A stretch of DNA of 64,000 nt. It comes from Formosa algae (GTDB lineage Bacteria; Bacteroidota; Bacteroidia; Flavobacteriales; Flavobacteriaceae). Made by a program: the position numbers and the translations under genes. Where the stretch lies: NCBI RefSeq assembly GCF_001439665.1, contig NZ_LMAK01000045.1, forward strand, positions 62,001 through 126,000, written 5' to 3'. Below, piece after piece: positions 60,898 to 64,000 of this stretch. How positions within the stretch are numbered: the stretch's first letter is position 1; every line of letters starts with the position of its first letter. The notes under the pieces were generated by a model, which saw nothing but the letters and a program-made list of their open reading frames with translations, searched no databases and was not told the DNA's origin.

Positions 60898-61644
60898 TTA
60901 AGTTAACATTCCGCCATCAACATTTAACGTTTGTCCTGTAACATACGCACTTAAATCGCTTGCTAAGAATACACAAACATTAGCCACATCGTCTGGAGTA
61001 CCCCCACGTTTTAGTGGAATACCTGCACGCCATCCTTTCACAGTCTCTTCATCTAATTTTGCAGTCATTTCGGTTTCTATAAAACCTGGAGCAACAACGT
61101 TACTTCTAATGTTTCTAGATCCTAATTCTAAAGCTACAGATTTAGAAAACCCAATGATTCCTGCTTTAGAAGCTGCATAATTGGTTTGACCAGCATTTCC
61201 TTTTACTCCCACTACAGAACTCATGTTAATAATAGAGCCTTTACGTTGTTTAAGCATGGTACGCTGTACTGCTTTAGTCATATTAAATACAGATTTTAGA
61301 TTCACTTCTATAACCTGATCAAAATCTTCTTCACTCATACGCATTAACAAATTATCTTTTGTAATTCCTGCGTTATTTACTAATATATCTATGCTTCCAA
61401 ACTCTTTTACTACATCTTCTGCTAAGGTTTGAGCTTCTGCAAAATTGGCAGCATTACTTTGATAACCTTTTGCTTTTATCCCTAAGTCATTTAACTCTGT
61501 TTCTAAAGCATTTGCAGCTTCTACAGAAGAACTGTAAGTGAATGCTACATTTGCACCATGTTGTGCAAAAATTTGTGCAATTCCTTTACCTATTCCACGG
61601 CTTGCACCCGTAATAATTGCTGTTTTTCCTTGTAATAATTTCAT
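60898..61644 (-). CDS. fabG: 3-oxoacyl-[acyl-carrier-protein] reductase
   Basis: NADPH-dependent reductase of fatty acid elongation. In 248 residues the cofactor motif is TGASRGIG, NNAGITKDNLLMRMSEEDFD is a FabG hallmark, and the Ser-Tyr-Lys set lies in MSSVVGVKGNAGQTNYAASKAG. The C-terminal YVTGQTLNVDGGM is also typical. It is the first gene of a three-gene operon with a -7 element at 61672-61679. No other fatty acid genes are adjacent. Confidence 0.95.
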   Translation of the reverse strand: MKLLQGKTAIITGASRGIGKGIAQIFAQHGANVAFTYSSSVEAANALETELNDLGIKAKGYQSNAANFAEAQTLAEDVVKEFGSIDILVNNAGITKDNLLMRMSEEDFDQVIEVNLKSVFNMTKAVQRTMLKQRKGSIINMSSVVGVKGNAGQTNYAASKAGIIGFSKSVALELGSRNIRSNVVAPGFIETEMTAKLDEETVKGWRAGIPLKRGGTPDDVANVCVFLASDLSAYVTGQTLNVDGGMLT

Positions 61645-61671
61645 GTATAGTTAAATAAAATTTATGAAAAT

Positions 61672-61679
61672 CAAAGATA
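61672..61679 (-). promoter_or_regulatory. TAnnTTTG -7 element for fabG operon
   Basis: TATCTTTG on the minus strand matches exactly; start site near 61665 and a leader of about 20 nt to the fabG ATG at 61644. Confidence 0.5.
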
Positions 61680-61701
61680 CTAATTCAAATTTTGACAGTA
61701 T

Positions 61702-61734
61702 AAAAAAACCTCACAAATATTTGTGAGGTTTTCA
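61702..61734. terminator. terminator after M16 peptidase gene
   Basis: AACCTCACAAAT-ATTTGTGAGGTT is a perfect 12-bp palindromic stem with T7 on the minus strand and TTTTC on the plus. It ends the M16 transcript 27 bp after its stop, immediately upstream of the fabG promoter. Confidence 0.9.
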
Positions 61735-61760
61735 TGTGTTTATAAGATTAAATGAATGCT

Positions 61761-64000
61761 TTACAGCTTTACTTTATCTGTTGTTTCGTAATTAAACAAG
61801 TAATCGACATCCATTTCATTAACTTCTCCTAATTTCTTTAGTGCCGTAAAGTCTATGTCTTTTTTATTACCAACAACCATAACATTATAATTCTCTCCTT
61901 TAATATTCTCATTAAAGAAATCGCGTAAATCACTTATAGTCATGTTTTGTATAGTATTGTACATCTCTTCACGATTGTCGTTTTCTATACCTAATTTTTT
62001 CAAGCCTTCGTATTCCCAAAAAATATTGGCCTTAGTAATACGTTCTGCAGCAATTTTCTTTAATGCAGCATCTTTTGCAGCTTCAAACTGTTTATCTGCT
62101 TCTGGCATATCACTCATTAAAGACATCATTGCATCTACCGCCTGCTCCATTTTATTAGCTTGCGTACCAATATAAGCCATTACATAATTAGAATCTTCTT
62201 TTTTACTCGCTGTACTATAACGTGAAAATGCTGAATATGCTAAAGATTTAGATTCTCTAATTTCTTGAAAAACGATAGACGATAATCCACTACCAAAATA
62301 AGCATTAAATAAACTTGTCGCTGCTAGGTTTTTAGCATTAAACTCTCCACCTTTAGCTAAGAACACCATTTCTGATTGTACCATATCGTAATCTGCAAAA
62401 TACACTTGTCCGCCAGTTTCTTTTTCAATATAACTTGTTGCTTCTGGATATTCTTTAAGAGGTGTATTTAATTTATGCTCTTTATTTAAGGCAGCTACAG
62501 CTTGATCTACGTCTTTACCATAATAAAAAATACGTTGTTTGTAATCTTTTATTCCTTTTACAATATCCACCAATTCTTGAGGATCTTGAGCTTTCAATTC
62601 TGAAGCTTTAATTATGTTTCTTAAACGTGAGTTTTCGCCATACTGACCGTAATTTACTAAGCCATTCCATAAAATATTGCTTTTTTGAGTTTTGCCATCT
62701 TGTCTCCCTTTTAAAATCTTATCTACATATTTAGCATAAGCCTCAGGATCTGATTTAGGATTATTAATTAAATCTTCTAATAACGCTAATCCTTTTGGTA
62801 AGTTCTCTTTTAATCCGCTTAAACCAATATAACTCACATCGTCTCTACTCACGACATAATAATTAATACCTAACTTATAAAACTCTTTTTTAATGTCTTC
62901 TGCAGACATGGTTTCTGTACCAATATATTCTAAGAATCCAACTGCTAAACTTAATTTTTTATCATTATCTGTCCCCATATCAAAAATGATATTCAGGTTA
63001 AACAAATCGTTAGACTCATTATTTATATATGATACTTTTACACCGCTGTCTAGATCTTTTTCTTTGATAGCCGTTTTGTAATCTACAAATTTAGGCACTA
63101 AAGCCTCTGCTTCTATCTTTTGAAAATCTGATAAATACTGAGAGCTTTTATCTCTATTTAAATTTACTGGCGTAATTCCAGGATTTTCTACCTTAACAAT
63201 AGAGCTATCTTCACCCTTTCGCTTATAAACAACGACATAGTTTTCCTGATAAAAACGATTAGCAAAAGCCACTAACTCCTCTTTAGAAATAGCCTTTAAT
63301 TCATCTAAAAACTTCACTTGATCTTCCCACTTTTGGTGATGGATAAATGCATTGTAATATGCAGATGCTAAAGCTGTACTGTTTTCGTATTGTCTGGTCT
63401 GACTTAATTTTAAATCGTTAACCACAGCATCAATCAACCAATCGTCAAATTCTCCTTTTTTAAGTTTATCGATTTGTGTGAATAATAAATCTTTAACTTC
63501 ATCTAAAGACTGACCTTCTTTTGGGCTACCTGATAACTGCTGTAAACCATAATCGTTTAAAAACATGGTAGAACTTCCTGCTCTTTGCACCAATTGTTGT
63601 TGATTTAAATTTAAATCCATTAAACCTGCTTCACCATTTGCAAGAATCATATCTGCAAGAGTTACGAATTTTTCATCTTCAGAATTTATTCCGTCACTTC
63701 TATACGCAATACTGATTCGCTCTGAAGTTGGTCCAAATACTTCTTTAACGACCGGAGAAGTAATAGGGTCTTCTTTAGGAAGGGTTGGGTGTGTAACTTC
63801 TTTATTTTTTAGTTTTCCAAATGTATCATTGACGTCTTTAATTGTTTTTTCAAAATCGATGTCACCAACTAAAACCATAGCCATATTATTTGGCACATAA
63901 TATTTATCGAAATAATTATTAATATCAACCAAAGACGGGTTCTTTAGATGTGCTGCCGTACCAATGGTTTGCTGTTGCCCATAAGGATGATTTGGAAATA
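61761..64000 (-). CDS. M16 family metallopeptidase (5' end outside window)
   Basis: C-terminal 746 codons of a pitrilysin/insulinase-type peptidase; the frame stays open to base 64000, with the visible part starting FPNHPYGQQQTIGTAAH. It contains the end of the first M16 domain, the inactive-type second M16 domain (about 300-500 of the visible part) and the C-terminal domains with AKGGEFNAKNLAATSLFNAYFGSGLSS and RESKSLAYSAFSRY, the arginine/tyrosine motif of M16 C-domains. The zinc motif HxxEH would be upstream of the window and cannot be checked. Probably periplasmic. An internal Met at 63932 is not the start. Confidence 0.92.
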   Translation of the reverse strand, partial: FPNHPYGQQQTIGTAAHLKNPSLVDINNYFDKYYVPNNMAMVLVGDIDFEKTIKDVNDTFGKLKNKEVTHPTLPKEDPITSPVVKEVFGPTSERISIAYRSDGINSEDEKFVTLADMILANGEAGLMDLNLNQQQLVQRAGSSTMFLNDYGLQQLSGSPKEGQSLDEVKDLLFTQIDKLKKGEFDDWLIDAVVNDLKLSQTRQYENSTALASAYYNAFIHHQKWEDQVKFLDELKAISKEELVAFANRFYQENYVVVYKRKGEDSSIVKVENPGITPVNLNRDKSSQYLSDFQKIEAEALVPKFVDYKTAIKEKDLDSGVKVSYINNESNDLFNLNIIFDMGTDNDKKLSLAVGFLEYIGTETMSAEDIKKEFYKLGINYYVVSRDDVSYIGLSGLKENLPKGLALLEDLINNPKSDPEAYAKYVDKILKGRQDGKTQKSNILWNGLVNYGQYGENSRLRNIIKASELKAQDPQELVDIVKGIKDYKQRIFYYGKDVDQAVAALNKEHKLNTPLKEYPEATSYIEKETGGQVYFADYDMVQSEMVFLAKGGEFNAKNLAATSLFNAYFGSGLSSIVFQEIRESKSLAYSAFSRYSTASKKEDSNYVMAYIGTQANKMEQAVDAMMSLMSDMPEADKQFEAAKDAALKKIAAERITKANIFWEYEGLKKLGIENDNREEMYNTIQNMTISDLRDFFNENIKGENYNVMVVGNKKDIDFTALKKLGEVNEMDVDYLFNYETTDKVKL

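Noticed and set aside
1-64000. CRISPR arrays, insertion sequences, prophage, toxin-antitoxin or defence genes, tRNA and rRNA
   Set aside because: None found: no regularly spaced repeats, transposase or integrase, phage structural genes, or tRNA-like sequence were recognised.

Overview
The window is a low-GC (about one third G+C by eye) chromosomal stretch of a marine-type member of the Bacteroidota, most likely Flavobacteriaceae. The reasons are the protein families (DUF6428 in an ars operon, a KTSC J-domain protein, DEFD-type DEAD-box helicases, a TolC/MacA pair, OmpA lipoproteins), the lack of clear Shine-Dalgarno sequences, and repeated TAnnTTTG promoter -7 elements upstream of genes. No rRNA, tRNA, insertion sequence, prophage or CRISPR array was seen. 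It reads as core chromosome with several accessory operons.

Layout. 1-4245 (minus): the end of a MacA/TolC export operon and a BCCT transporter. 4543-9776 (plus): a uronate/mannonate-type sugar acid cluster (Gfo/Idh/MocA oxidoreductase, sodium-solute symporter, unknown secreted protein, ManD mannonate dehydratase). 10127-13352 (minus): J-domain/KTSC protein and two DEAD-box helicases. 13877-15578: LytS/LytTR two-component pair. 16761-22123: a soluble histidine kinase and NtrC-type regulator, followed by paired enhancer-like palindromes, a near-perfect sigma-54 promoter, and an operon for a tiny four-cysteine protein, glutamate dehydrogenase, a Rnk/GreA-like factor and two unknown helical proteins, closed by a terminator. 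This self-contained circuit is the best candidate for an undescribed system. 22082-26848: DMT transporter, a TetR-controlled metallo-hydrolase with duplicated operators, an FAH-family enzyme and a DUF2130 protein.

27051-34924 is a stress and ion homeostasis block: two tandem double-domain universal stress proteins, an OmpR/histidine kinase pair, a third small Usp preceded by four 11-bp direct repeats, a SulP anion transporter and an NhaA antiporter. 35002-36932 converts agmatine to putrescine. 36991-39535 is an arsenic resistance operon with two ArsR-type operators. 39640-50558 holds two SDR proteins (one with a zinc ribbon and a missing catalytic Tyr), OmpA lipoproteins, a YbdG-like mechanosensitive channel, a thioesterase, Dps, and a divergent TruA-like protein.

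50617-57961 is a complete histidine operon hisG-D-C-B-H-A-F-IE. It is preceded by a 15-codon leader peptide with four consecutive His codons and a fifth nearby, plus a terminator/antiterminator pair, which is a textbook attenuator. 58041-61644 is a fabG/VWA/prohibitin operon. The window ends inside an M16 metallopeptidase gene.
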